Source of the DNA: Azorinus chamasolen
Taxonomy: Eukaryota; Mollusca; Bivalvia; Cardiida; Solecurtidae
Direction of reading: 5' to 3'
NCBI GenBank assembly: GCA_963576725.1
Contig: OY755241.1
Span: 75,057,001-75,121,000 of the forward strand
DNA: 64,000 nt
Shown here: piece by piece, positions 1 through 10,864 of the stretch
How the letters are laid out: each line of letters begins with the position of its first letter
Position numbering within the stretch: position 1 is the stretch's first letter
Made by a program: the position numbers and the translations under genes
The notes under the pieces: model-generated
Databases searched by the model: none
Told to the model about the DNA's origin: nothing
The model's input: the letters and a program-made list of their open reading frames with translations, nothing else

Positions 1-34
1 GTGAATAATTAATTTCTGATATAAACACAACAAC

Positions 35-58
35 ATGGCGGCCGGAGGCTGGCAGGGC
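35..58 (+). CDS. Candidate first coding exon, unknown gene
   Basis: An ATG in a favourable context (acaacatggcgg) opens the peptide MAAGGWQG and is followed at 59 by a good splice donor, gtaaga. The short GC-rich stretch stands out from the AT-rich surroundings, as first exons often do. It ends in phase 0, which is compatible with the candidate exon at 12277. Nothing in eight residues identifies a family. It could equally be chance; without transcript support this is a weak call. Confidence 0.22.
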
Positions 59-59
59 G

Positions 60-579
60 TAAGAGAAATTCGGTGAATTCGCCAACAGAGAGAAAAAGTC
101 GGCGACAAGATTCCTATAAAATGATTAACAGAGTCTGGGATATATAAGAAGACTAATTTGAACGCTGGAGGATATTTAAAGACGGCATCGGTGTGAAAAC
201 AGATTCAGAAATGGCCAGATTTCTACCCAGTTACAAACCAAACCACGATACATTCATCTGTTTTTCTCTCTGGTTGAGTACATGTTTGTATTTATAGATG
301 AAATCCAATTGATATGTTTATAAATAAACTTTAAATGTGTGTTATTTAATCTTAATTGCACAGCTCATTTGCATAAAGAGACTTACTCATGGAGTAACTT
401 CGACACATGTGATTTCGCCCACAGACATGTCAATATTTATAATGGTAGATCTACAGTATACGCATTAACAGTTTCTGTAGTGCCCAGAAATCCGAGTTTC
501 ATATATTAGTTGAACACAGACAATAAAATGTCACTTGTAAATATTTCGGATATGGTTGATATTAGTCCACGTGTGTGTA
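60..579. other. No recognisable gene
   Basis: AT-rich sequence following the candidate donor at 59. I see no exon with convincing splice signals, no RNA gene and no clear repeat boundary here. Confidence 0.5.
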
Positions 580-860
580 ATGTATGTATCCATTCTAAAT
601 GTATCGAGCTACTTTCGGTTTTGGGCGATATCCCAGCAGACGGCAACTATCACAAAATTAGCATGTCGTCATATAACTCATTGATGAGCCTCCTAGGCTG
701 ACATCAGTCTTTCATTATTTTTCTGAATAATCATCATTGGGATTAGTCTCATTAATGAACTGTAAGACAGCTTGCTAATTTTGTGATGGTTGCCGTCTTA
801 CAGCAGGGATATCGTTAAAACCGAAAGTAGCTCGATATCACCATTTAGAGTATAAAATGT
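580..860. repeat. Foldback (imperfect palindrome)
   Basis: The segment around 603-692 is repeated in reverse complement around 744-836, with a loop of about 50 bases. The arms match over most of their length (for example atcgagctactttcgg on one side and ccgaaagtagctcgat on the other) with scattered mismatches. A short open frame in the left arm is better explained as part of this inverted repeat than as a gene. Confidence 0.7.
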
Positions 861-1088
861 AAAGTACAATGGGATGAACTCTTTACAGTAATTACTAGAG
901 TAGAATTTACATGATTTTATGGGATGGCTAAAAGCATATAAGATCGGTTGGAGTTAATTTATTTTTGTCAGTGCAGCACAAAAATATTCTGTATTCCAGA
1001 AATTTGCTAAATAGTGAATGAATCAATGAGGGTGGCATGTATTTTCATTATGAACAAATACAAATCAGATGCATGTTAATCACACAAG

Positions 1089-1336
1089 TAACCCTTTCCC
1101 TGTTAAACATTCGTGTAAGAAATAATGACATCATGAATATTTATTAACCGAAATTTTATAATGACATATGTACACAGAAATTGGTATTGGTAGAAATTGT
1201 AGAGTAAGATATTTTATGATTTCATTAGCAAACACAGTAGACCCTGATCAGACATACCCTCTAGAGGGAGCTGTCTGATCTGGGTCTACTCTATTTGCAA
1301 ATGCGTAAAAAGGCGTTTATATGAAGGAAAGGTTTA
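1089..1336. mobile_element. piggyBac-type MITE, copy a
   Basis: Begins ccctttccct after aa and ends gaaggaaaggtt. It contains the family's internal palindrome (agaccctgatcagaca ... tgtctgatctgggtct, 1240-1295) and the tattcatg/atgaatat block. The best evidence for the TTAA target comes from the copy at 24144-24372. No coding capacity. Confidence 0.6.
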
Positions 1337-1467
1337 ATGGATATATAGAAAATGAATAATTATCTCTCATAAATTATGAATGATTATTTCTCAAACCAAA
1401 TTGTAAAAGCAAATATTGTTAGCTTCTAGTCAAGTTTCAGGCAAATGTAGAGAAGGATTGTTCAACC

Positions 1468-1618
1468 CTTTATCTGTTTAATATTCATGTTAGAAATAAT
1501 GACATCATGAGTACGGACCATTTTTAAAAGTTTATGATGGTGTATGAACACAGATCAGGTCTTTTCTATTTGCAATATCATGACAATGCATTTGTATGAA
1601 AGTAGGGGTAAGGGTTAA
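1468..1618. mobile_element. piggyBac-type MITE, copy b (palindrome lost)
   Basis: Starts accctttatctg and ends aggggtaagggttaa. It keeps the aataatgacatcatga block and the tctatttgcaa end, but the central palindrome is deleted. Noncoding. Confidence 0.55.
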
Positions 1619-1873
1619 CTGAATTAACTATGTACAGTAAGGGCAATGTAAAACGACACTTGTCATATTGTGCATCTTTAATTTTGTTTGTCATATTTTC
1701 ACGTCTTTTGTCAATGGATTTTAGACTGAGACTTGCTTATGATATGTCTGAAAAAAAGTACATGTATTGCCATTTTTTGCCATATGTACATGTATCATTA
1801 TTTATAAATTATTATAGTAGTGTCAGCTTCATTAAATACTTTATTTTCCTTACAGTAATACTTGCATAAGCAG

Positions 1874-2035
1874 AAGACTGCTGCCATGTCAGGGACCTCA
1901 TGCAAACAACAAACAGCTGCCAGACCTGGTACTTCAGGAATTTCAATATCAACACAGACAACACCAATACAGGCAAAGGGACAAACTGATGGAAATCAGA
2001 ACATTGGAAATATCATCAGTGGAATCATATAAAAG
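1874..2035 (+). other. Possible exon, unknown
   Basis: Preceded by pyrimidine-rich acceptors (acag ending at 1855, gcag ending at 1873) and followed by gtgtgg at 2036. One frame contains ATG at 1886 and reads MSGTSCKQQTAARPGTSG and onwards to a stop just before the donor; another frame is open throughout. The Ser/Thr/Gln-rich composition is like low-complexity parts of nuclear proteins, but there is no family match. Phases do not join cleanly to the other candidate exons, so this may be noncoding RNA or chance. Confidence 0.2.
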
Positions 2036-2091
2036 GTGTGGTTTATGTAAAACTGAACATTTCCTCAAGGATATACTCTGATATGATTGAC

Positions 2092-2260
2092 CCTTTACCT
2101 GTTTGGATCTTCATGTCAGAAATAATGGCATGGTCAGATCTACTATAATTTTATAAGCAAACAGATCAGATTCTGATCAGACAGTTCCTACAGGGACCAT
2201 CTGACCTGGGTCTACTCAGTTAGCAAATGGACGAGAAGACATTTATACGAGGGAAAGGGC
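2092..2260. mobile_element. piggyBac-type MITE, copy c
   Basis: Starts ccctttacctg, ends gagggaaaggg, with the internal palindrome at about 2166-2215 (cagattctgatcagac / catctgacctgggtc). The flanks ttga and ctaa look like mutated TTAA. Confidence 0.55.
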
Positions 2261-2270
2261 TAAAAGAGAT

Positions 2271-3040
2271 TATTTCATATTGCTTATGAACTTGAATACT
2301 TTTAAAACATAAATGGTCCTGGTATTGAACACTACTAGTAGGTATGATTTAACTGTTACCATAGACTTATAGATCCTTACTGTAGTACTTACTTAAATTC
2401 ACCAGTTACTCATTGCCATAAGTCGTGAAATTAAACATGTTTTTTATGCATAGTATGTTATAATCTCTGGGCAAACAGTTCTTGTTCTGTCCTGTCAAAA
2501 TGTTTTAACCATATTTTACAGACAGAGACTCATATTTGGGATGTTTTTAATCTCCTGAATTGAGATTGGTGACAGGTCATATCAAAATAATTACTAATTG
2601 CCAGATGACAAATTATTGGTCCAAACCTCAGTTGGGAACAAAGTGTTTTTAAAGCAAGCCTGGCCCAAGATGGACAGCTCACTGGTCATTTTCATTGCTA
2701 ATCGGTGTTACTCCATGGCATTACATCAATATTAACCCTTTCCCTCATGTAAGTGCCTTTTTATCATTTGAAACTGTAGATCCAGATCAGAAGGCTGCTG
2801 TAGGAGCCATCTAATCCAGGTCATGTGTTTCCTTATGTTATATTGTATGTAGATAACCCTCATTCTGCTTTTTTTGTTATCATAAAACATCTGTATCCAT
2901 AATGCCATTATCAAATTTCAGCTTATTCATATTCATAAAGTAATTATTTCTAACATTAAGTTGTTGCCGAGTGAATCATAAAACTGAGAATATGTATAAT
3001 GTACATCCACAGCCAGTTTGTTATGGATGATCATGCTTTT
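2271..3040. other. Noncoding; MITE fragment only
   Basis: No exon or RNA gene seen. At about 2733-2950 there is a diverged fragment of the piggyBac-type MITE (aaccctttccctcatgtaag, then tagatccagatcagaag). The rest is unremarkable AT-rich sequence. Confidence 0.45.
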
Positions 3041-3790
3041 TAGCTCACCAGAGCACAAAGTACTCAGGGTGAGCTTTTTTGATCGCCTGATGTCCGTGTG
3101 TTGTCAGTCAACACTTTCAACCATTAAACATCTTCTCCTCTGAGTTCTACAGAATCTACAGAGTTCTCAGCTTTCCTCTTGGTACATAGCATCATCTGTA
3201 GGGCCTCTACAACAGTTATATAGATTATGTCCCTGGGATCAAAATTGGCCCCTCCCCTGGTGTGCATTGTTTTCTATAGAAACATATAGTGAAAACTTTG
3301 AAAATATTTTTCACTGAAACTGGAAGGTTCTTAGCTTTCATGTTTGGCACATAGCATCATATTCAAGTTCTTTCCAGGAGTTATATAAATTATGCCCCTA
3401 GTGTCAAAATTGGCCTCATACCAGGGGTTGCCAGTTTTCAATCGAAACATATACATGTAGTGAAAACTTTGAAAATCTTCGCCTGAAACTGGAATGTTCT
3501 CAGCTTTCATATTTAGCACATATCATCATGTTTAGGTCATCTACAGAAGCTATATAAATTATGCTCTTAGGGTCAAAATTGGCCCTGCCCCAGTGGTGGC
3601 CAGTTTTATATAGAAACATGCAGTGAAAACTTTGGAAATATTCTCCAATGAAACCGTTCTCCTATGAAACTGAAGGTTCTCAGATTTCGTATTAGACACA
3701 CAACATCATGTTCAGGTCCTCTACAAAAGCTATATAAATTATGCCGCTGGGGTCAAATTTGCCCAAACCCTGGGTGACCAGTTTTCTATA
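3041..3790. repeat. Degenerate tandem repeat, about 180 bp unit
   Basis: Opens with tagctcaccagagcacaaag and then repeats about four times a unit containing ttctcagctttc, agcatcat, ggtcaaaattggcc, gttttctatagaaacat and gtgaaaactttgaaaat. Copies differ at many positions. The last unit is broken at about 3795, where the LINE 3' end begins. Confidence 0.65.
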
Positions 3791-4553
3791 GTAGGTTAGG
3801 TTAAACATATTTTATTTCTCTCTTTTTTACAGAAATGGGGTAAGGCTACACGTTCTTCCAACTTAGTTACACAGCCCTTCCCTACATAAATTATCATACA
3901 TAACTAAAGAGATAATGGTTACTTAACACAGCATCAAACTAAAAAAGTAAATTTATAAACGGTTGAGTAGGTAAATGAAAAAAAATCAAATGTTGTCAGA
4001 GTCAAGAAAAAAAGCAACATCATCAAGCAAATTAGTAAGATGGAGTAAGTGAGAGAGTGAATGAGTAGTGAGTAAATGAGTAAGTTAGTGAGAGAGCGGG
4101 AGAGAGAGACAGTGTGTGAGAGATATAGAGAAGAGAGAGGGGCAAACTAATTGCAGTAAAATGACAAGACATCTTGACAGCAACAAAAACAATATCACAT
4201 ATAGCCTGAAAGATAGTAACAGGAAGATAGGAAAGTAGGAAGAAGGAATTTGATAATCTACATGTATAGTTGTGTATCTGTCTGTCTCTGTTTCCCCAGG
4301 TCTAACAAAACTTCAAAATGTGAGTGCTGCACTGCAAGCCAACTTCTAATGGAAAACATTTGCAAAAAGTTGTTAATTTGCCTATATTTGAGGTGAATAT
4401 ACATGTATTGATAAAAAATGAAAAAAGAAGACTGTTTTGGCCCATTAATTTACGAATCTTTTTGTATTTTTAACAAATTGTTGAACTGCACTGAATATCA
4501 GTTATTTACTTCTGTAGAAAAAGATGGATTGCAATAAAGTAATTCGTTTACAT

Positions 4554-6568
4554 TCAGGGGTTGATAATCTTGGTTTGTATGAAAAAATCCTGTCTTTGCT
4601 CTGAAAATAAATCACAGTTTAAGAAATGATGTTCAGGATTTTCATTCCTATTACAGAAAAAACACAGAGGGTCCTGTCTAAGATGATTATTATATAGATC
4701 TTCATTTAAGTTGCTACAGCTGTTTCTTATACGTGCATGAATTACTGATATATATCTATCACCAATCAAATAGTAAGGAGGAACTTTTGAGATTGGAATA
4801 TTAGTCTGCAAGGTTTTTTTAAAATTGATAAAAGTAGGATTTTCTCTACAGTTAGTATCTAAAGAGTTCCATAAATTGATTGAAGAAGGGATACACGTCT
4901 TTTTAAATGCAGTTGTCCTTGTTTGATAAGTTGTAATGTCTTCTCTGTTTCTCAAGGGATAGTCAGTAACATCTCCAACAGTAGGAGGAACTAGGTCATT
5001 AATATAAGAAGGAAGCATATTATTTTTAGCTTTGTACATGAAGTATAATTTCTGTTTTTCTCTTCGTTTTGCTAGAGGTTCCCAACAAATTTCATTATAT
5101 AAGTTGTTTAAAGATACAGATCTAGTTAATCCAGTTACTATACGGGCAGCTTCATTTTGCAGCTTTTCTAAAGACTCTGCATCATTTTTTGTACATCCAT
5201 CCCATACAATTGAGGCGTACTCAAACAAAGGTCTAACATATGATAAATATATCTGATTTAGTGCAGATCTTGATAATTGGTATTTCAATTTCCTCATGAT
5301 ATTAATTACTCTAGAGGCAGAAAGCAATATATTTTCAATGTGAGCTGACCACTGTCCATCTGAGCTAAGGGTTAAACCTAAGTGTTTATGGTTTTCAACA
5401 AAATGAATTTCAGTTTCATTAAAATTTAATTTTGGCAAACTTTCATTTCTGTTTGGTGTAACAAACATTGCCTCAGTTTTGTTTGGATTGAAGTTTACAA
5501 GCCATCTTTGTGCCCAGTGAGATATTTGAGCCAAGTCATGATTAAGTATACCTTCTATATCTTGAATTGAAGATGCTGAACTAAAAAGTGAGCTATCATC
5601 AGCATATAGTCTAGCATGGCTCAGTAATGATTCAGTGATATCATTAACGTAGACTAAAAATAGTAACGGTCCAAGCACAGATCCTTGAGGTACCCCTGCC
5701 GAAATCCGTTTCGAACTTGAAGTAGCAGCTTGTATGACTGTACTTTGTTGCCTATTTTGTAAATAACTAGAAAACCATTTCAAAAGATTACCATGAATTC
5801 CATTCTGTTGAAGTTTGAATAGAAGGCCATTATGCCAAACTCTGTCAAATGCTTTTGATATGTCACAGAAACTCATACAGGAGAACTGTTTATGGTCAAA
5901 AGTTTGGCATATATGATGATAGATGTCTACCAACTGATACACTGTAGAATGAGTTGGTAGAAACCCAGACTGGTTTTTATAAATGAGATTATTTTCCATG
6001 AAATAATTATATGTATTTTTAAAAACAATTCTCCCAAAAAGTTTTCCACAAAAACTAAGAAGTGAAACGGGTCTATAATTTGAAACAGATGACTTATCAC
6101 CCTTTTTATAAATAGGAGTAACCTGAGCAATTTTCACTGGTCTGGAAAAACATTTCCATTTAAAGATCTTGTGAATAAGATTTGTAGAGGTTTTGCTACA
6201 GGGTGTACACGTTCTTTAAGCATTCTATGACTCATCCTGTCAGGGCCACAAGCTTTCTATACATTTAATGTCAATATCAGTTCTTCTATTTCAGATATAG
6301 TAAATGATATTTCAGAGAGTCTACTTTTAGTTTTATAACATAGGTTAGGCAGACAGGCATTTTCATCATTAATAGTAGAAATTGAGCAGAAATAATCATT
6401 TAAACAGTTTGCTTTTTCTTTATTTGTGGCGTAAAACTGGGTTTGTCCATCTATACTAGTAACATATAGTGGTGGTATACTAGCAGAGGAATCATGTTCT
6501 TTAACAAAGTGTCTTATAATTTTCCAAAATCCTTTTCTGTCATTTGTTTGCAAATCTGTCAAATTCAT
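4554..6568 (-). pseudogene. LINE reverse transcriptase domain, broken
   Basis: This is the RNA-dependent DNA polymerase part of the LINE. The long open segment (6137-4554, 527 codons) shows the usual order of motifs: ITPIYKKGD-type start, NYRPVSLL, a DISKAFDRVWH motif A, AGVPQGSVLGPLLFLVYVND (motif B), and LYADDSS, the catalytic YADD box. It ends with a cysteine/histidine finger, CFFCNRNENPEHHFLNC. The upstream part 6568-6257 belongs to the same protein but is separated by a TAG near 6256 and a one-base deletion near 6138, where a conserved Trp codon has lost a G. The CR1/Jockey placement rests on motif style, not a phylogeny. Confidence 0.85.
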
Positions 6569-6578
6569 TTCAAGATTA

Positions 6579-7142
6579 CTAAAAAAAAGTTCTTTTGCTT
6601 GTTTTTTTTAGGTTGTTCGCTTTATTTCTGAGATGTTTGTATTTGACCCAATCATGAGTTTTTCCAGATTTGATTGCTATAGTTTTCATTCTGTCTCTTT
6701 TTCTATAGTGTTTTCTAATTACACTGTCATACCAAGGTTTATCATCTGGTCTTACACAAACAATTTTAAAAGGTATACATGACTTTACAAATCCATAAAA
6801 ACAGTAGTAAAATATGTACATGCATCATGTACTGATCCTTCATAAAGGCATGACCAGTCAAAACTGTTTACTTTTTCATTTAATTTATCAAAGCTTGCTT
6901 TTCTATAGATCCAAACTGTCCGTTCAAAACTCGGTTGCAGATTATAATGAAAGGGTAAGTGGATGTAGGTGGCTTTATGATCACTTATATTATCTGGAAC
7001 TTCCTCAACCCCAGCTTCATTATAATTCATGTCAACTGGAATAAGAATTGGATCCAAAATAGCTTGTTGCCGTGTCGGAGTTTTGATGACATTCTGTAGT
7101 GAGTTGAGGAGTAAGATATTTCTCAAATTATTAAAGTATAAA
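6579..7142 (-). pseudogene. LINE endonuclease C-terminal part and linker
   Basis: Reading leftwards from 7142, the frame gives NNLRNILLLNSL, TPTRQQAILDPILIPVD and NISDHKATYIHLPF, the D-x-I-L and SDH signatures of an APE-type LINE endonuclease C-terminus. It then runs into a basic linker (KPWYDSVIRKHYRKRDR). It continues the endonuclease fragment at 9620-10134; the two were one reading frame before the Penelope-like insertion. The frame shifts near 6800 and again near 6580, so it is not functional. Confidence 0.75.
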
Positions 7143-7639
7143 AATGAGTCATGCAGGAAACACCACATACAGAACAAACAGTCGCCCGAACAGCAACACA
7201 AGGAAACAGCAAATGCACATAACTAGAAAAAAACAACAAGAGACGCACAAAAACAAAACAAACATACAATCGGAGGAAGATGGAAGTACTGCCTTGGAAC
7301 GGTCAGTGACAAAAGTCACTGGGGGTTAAACCGGGTTATGGGCGCCCAACCTCGCACTTATTCCATCCCCACCCTAAAAGACAAACCGTGTAAATAAACG
7401 TATCCCCTTTCCGACTAATCTACAACAACCGCGACGGCAAATACAGTGATAAAGTGCATGTATAACGAAAAAACATTTAAGTGAACATACTGTATCCACC
7501 TATCGCTAGTGTACTCAATGATTGAGCTGCAAACAGAGTAACTGTAGAAAAGTAATAAAGGGTACGACAAAAATGAAATAGTACAGATATCCGACGTTCT
7601 CCTCCATTTCTGGATTTAAGAGGTCGCCTTCATAGAGTA

Positions 7640-9425
7640 CTAAACCTTTCTTGTCGGCGTACATGCAAAGAGGCCAGCGTGATTGCCAACTGTAAAAGGG
7701 TTCACAACCAAACATGCAGTATGTTGTAGTACTACAGGATCATATCCCTTTTTAATGAATTGTTTAACACATTTGATGAACAAAGTGAGAAAATGGGTAT
7801 GTCCAATAATTTTACGAAGTTTGTAAATCACATCACCATAAAATTCAGGATGTGAAATACCGTGCCGCAGAAGCACCTTGAGATTACATTGGTACTTGCC
7901 AATAAGCGAGAGATTTCGATAGTAAAATTTAGAGAAAGTTGTTCTTAGTTTATGGTATCTATATCCTTGCTTAAGCAGTTTTTCAGTTAACATGAGATTA
8001 CGACTGTTAAAATCGTCAATAGATGAACAAGCTCTAGCAAAACGAATAAGTTGAGATATATAAACCCCGTAAGATGGAGCACGGGGAACATCCCCGTCAA
8101 GATGAGGAAAATTTACAATATTAAAATCAAAATCATATCTTTTGTCATATATTTTAGAAGAAATCGTTCCATTATTAATTTTAAGGTCTAGATCAAGAAA
8201 CGCTGCATAATTGTCGGACGGGTTAGCTTTATTCAATTTGAGTTCTTTAGGATAAATTGTAGGAATCAGAGCATCAAAGAAAGGGTCATTCCCAGTGTTG
8301 TTATATTTCCTGGTCCTTCGGGATCATTAGTTTTCATGTTATTAGTTTTGAAAATTGAATACTGCTTAAGCCGGTGCTAGTGGGCGTGAGTAGTGTTGCA
8401 CTTTTAATTACTACTCATGAACAGACTCAATAAAACCGAGTCTGCAATTTTCTTTTTTGCATTTCTACTTTTGCTTTCGAGGGATCACCCATTTTCAGAA
8501 TATTATCTAAGCTAAAAATATCATCCAAATATCGACAAGTTTCATTGAAGGCTTTTATAACATCTTCTTGTGATTGAGGATTCAAACGCAACATGAAATC
8601 TCTCTCATAGCAGTACAAAAACAAATCTGCGACAAGTGGTGCACAATTCGTACCCATAGGAATACCAATTACCTGACGGTATATAGCATTCCCATAACGT
8701 ACAAATATGTTATCCAAAAGAAAGGTTAGTGCTTCGCAAACTTCTGAGCAAGTCCAATTTGTGTAATATTTCATTTGCTCGTCAGTAAAGAAAGCTTTTT
8801 CAGCATTACATGCCAAGAATGATGATTTTTCTCGGGCAAATACTTTCTGGATTAAGTTAGTAAGCTTATCCTTAATTAAAATATGAGGAAGAGTTGTGTA
8901 CAGAGTAGAAAAATCGTACGTGCTTACAGTGGATGCAAGATACCTTTGTTCTTAAGTTTGTTTAAGACTTCTGAAGAGTTCTTAATAGACCAGAAGAGAT
9001 TAATTCCAGAATTTTCATAAGTCTTATCACAGTAGAATTTTACATGTTCCTTTACCTTCGTTAAACAAGAAGTCACAAGTACAGACAATTTAGTAGTTGT
9101 ACATGAACTAGAATTTGCAATAAAACGCGTTTTATATGTTTTTAATGTAGTTTTGGTAACCAATACATTGTAGGAAGTTTATGTTGTGTAATTTTAATAT
9201 CGGTTCCAAAATGTTCACACTTTTTGACATGGTCTGAAATGATGGTCTTTTCGTCAGTGGTAACTGCAATGTATGACTTGGTATTAATAATTTCCTGCTT
9301 CAAGACATCGATATAATGTAATCGTCTAATAATAATCACATTATGCGATGCCTTATCAGCAGGAACAAAAACGTATTTTGAATGGAAATCCTGTAAACCC
9401 TTTTTAAGATGTCTAAAAGAAGTTC
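7640..9425 (-). pseudogene. PLE-A copy 1 reverse transcriptase
   Basis: The readable protein segments, in order, contain YVFVPADKASHNVIII, LPTMYWLPKLH (fingers), KTRFIANSSS, YDFSTLYTTLPH (motif A with the first catalytic Asp), GIPMGTNCAPLVADLFLY (motif B), CRYLDDIFSLDN (catalytic YLDD) and FLDLDLKI, then a thumb-like region with YGVYISQLIRFAR and KLLKQGYRYHKL. The frame ends at TPTRKV without a C-terminal GIY-YIG domain. It is broken by the inserted repeat at 8290-8503 and by frameshifts near 8930 and 9150. This RT type is widespread in molluscs and cnidarians; the Penelope-like assignment is from motif style. Confidence 0.8.
8290..8503 (+). repeat. Dispersed repeat S inside PLE-A copy 1
   Basis: Matches the about 270 bp repeat unit seen at 18580-18905 and 23713-24790: cagtgttgttatat, ttcgggatcattag, gcttaagccggtgctag, gaacagactcaataaaaccg and gcttttgcttt-like blocks in the same order. 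It separates the YLDDIFSLDN motif from the rest of the RT, so it inserted after the PLE. Confidence 0.7.
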
Positions 9426-9619
9426 TAACCCCCGGTGACTTTTGTCACTGACCGTTCCAAGGCGGTACTTCCATCTTCCTCCTATTGTATGTTTGTTTTG
9501 TCTTTGTGCGTCTCTTGTTGTTTTTTCTACCTATGTACATTTGCTGTTTCCTTGTGTTGCTGTTCGGGCGAGTGTTTGTTCTGTATGTGGTGTTTCCTGC
9601 ATGACTCATTTTTGTACTA

Positions 9620-10134
9620 TTTTTAGGTGGAAGAAGGATTACGTAAGTTTTCATTCAGATCACCTAATAAAACTAAATTTTTGGAAATTTCTAGGGCTTT
9701 TTCTAAGTTTATATTAAGCTTATTAAAAAATTAGCATCAGCAGTCTTTTGACTATAGAAAACACCCATAAGAAAACATTCACGTTTAATTTTTACCTTAA
9801 CCCAGATGGACTCTTCACAATGAGTTTCAAGTTCAGCAATTCTTTCATGTATTAAGTCTTTATTCAAGTACACTAAAATGCCCCCTCCATGGTTTGTTTT
9901 GTCTTTCCTATAAGGATTATCAAAAGAGGGTAACAAAATTTCACTATCTAAAATAGCTTGATTGAGGTGAGTTTCTGTAAAACACAAGATGTTAAAATCA
10001 CAAAAATGCTCTCTTATAAACTCAAGTTTGTGTCTTATTCTTCTGATGTTACAATGTAATACAGATAAATTATGTTGAAAATTGTGTTGTATGGGACCAG
10101 GATTTAATTCAATGTCACCTGCCTTTAGCAACAT
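9620..10134 (-). pseudogene. LINE endonuclease N-terminus with 2A-like motif
   Basis: The first Met of the LINE protein is at 10134, with an in-frame stop eight codons upstream. The start reads MLLKAGDIELNPGP: the last nine residues (10119-10093) match the D-x-E-x-N-P-G-P consensus of 2A peptides, which cause ribosomes to skip a peptide bond between Gly and Pro. The endonuclease follows: LSVLHCNIRRIRHKL, then the catalytic Glu in CFTETHLNQ, a glycine-rich GGGILVYLNK segment, and GDLNENL close to the PLE junction. A stop lies at 9709 in this frame. 2A-like starts are known in some non-LTR elements of echinoderms and molluscs; activity here is inferred. Confidence 0.75.
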
Positions 10135-10284
10135 AAAAGGATTATTATGAGGAAATTAAATTGCACATAAACACACTTTTCTTTGACAAGAATAGCATTG
10201 TACACAAAACATTCTCTATAAAAGTAGCTAAATAAGTTTATCAAAAAACTGGTTATTTGAAGTTTGAATAGCATCTTTTTAATA

Positions 10285-10637
10285 CAGTAAAGTTCCACTT
10301 AACGACCGGTCCGAAAATAGGACCAATCTGAAAATAGGACCACTTTTTAAAAGAACGGAATATTTTCCCTCATATTTTATTGCCTGTAGGGTCCGTTATT
10401 AAGACCATCCCGCTTTTACATAAAACGACCGCTAATCCCAGAACAAAAGGACCACATAGTGTTGTTTTAGTGTCCGATATTAAGGGCAGACATTCACACC
10501 TCGCCGGTGAAAAAAACACATCACAGTTATGTATCAATACATATATATTTTCGGGTCATGTTTTTCTTGTGTTTCGACTGGTTTGGGATACAATTAATCT
10601 ATCTATCTATCTTTCCGTCTATCTATCTGTATCTGTG

Positions 10638-10706
<69 letters not shown>

Positions 10707-10862
10707 ATATCTATCTAACTATCTATCTGTCTATCTGTCTGTCTGTCTGTCTGTCGGCCAAGCAACCTTGCCCATATCATGGGTCTCAGTAATAAGACCG
10801 ACTCGATATTAAGACCACTTTCTGTCAGTACCAGAGGTGGTCTTAATAGCGGAACTTTACTG
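10285..10862. mobile_element. pogo/Tc1-type MITE with TA target
   Basis: Ends are inverted: cagtaaagttccacttaa at the left and, in reverse complement, cagtaaagttccgctatt at the right, each flanked by TA (10283-10284, 10863-10864). The roughly 578 bp interior has no transposase. It contains further partial copies of the aagaccacc/gaccgg end motif and a large tetranucleotide tract. Assignment to the Tc1/mariner-pogo group rests on the TA duplication and the cagt start. Confidence 0.75.
10598..10756 (+). repeat. (ctat)n microsatellite
   Basis: About 30 units of ctat with a few interruptions, passing into ctgt units near 10735. It lies inside the MITE at 10285-10862. The open frames across it (LSIYLSIYL repeats) are artefacts. 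Confidence 0.95.
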
Positions 10863-10864
10863 TA

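Larger units (their letters stand above)
7143..9617 (-). mobile_element. PLE-A copy 1 (Penelope-like)
   Basis: A Penelope-like element on the - strand, inserted in the LINE endonuclease. The 3' tail (7143-7640) ends at gactcatttttgta. The coding part runs 7640-9425. At the other end, 9425-9617 is the same roughly 190 bp tail in reverse orientation, so the copy has inverted terminal tails. The RT coding region is truncated on its N-terminal side at the junction with the inverted tail. A 210 bp dispersed repeat sits inside at about 8290-8503. Confidence 0.8.
3797..10270 (-). mobile_element. CR1/Jockey-like LINE, interrupted
   Basis: A - strand non-LTR retrotransposon read as endonuclease (9620-10134 and 6785-7142), a linker and reverse transcriptase (4554-6568). 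It is interrupted by PLE-A copy 1 (7143-9617). The 3' untranslated part runs to about 3797 and holds GA-rich low-complexity sequence (4020-4140). No ORF1 was found beyond the 5' end, so the copy is either 5'-truncated or of a type without one. Several stops and frameshifts make it a pseudo-element. Outer boundaries are approximate because no target duplication was found. Confidence 0.75.

Noticed and set aside
510..701. 63-codon frame MNTDNKMSLVN...
   Set aside because: Lies in one arm of the foldback at 580-860, not preceded by a good start context and without family features.
9425..9617. Treating PLE-A copy 1 as a TIR DNA transposon because of its inverted ends
   Set aside because: The coding region is a Penelope-like RT and other copies (34266-35088, 37450-39362) have the tail at one end only.
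10380..10812. Open frames with LSIYLSIYL repeats
   Set aside because: Translation of the (ctat)n tract inside a MITE.
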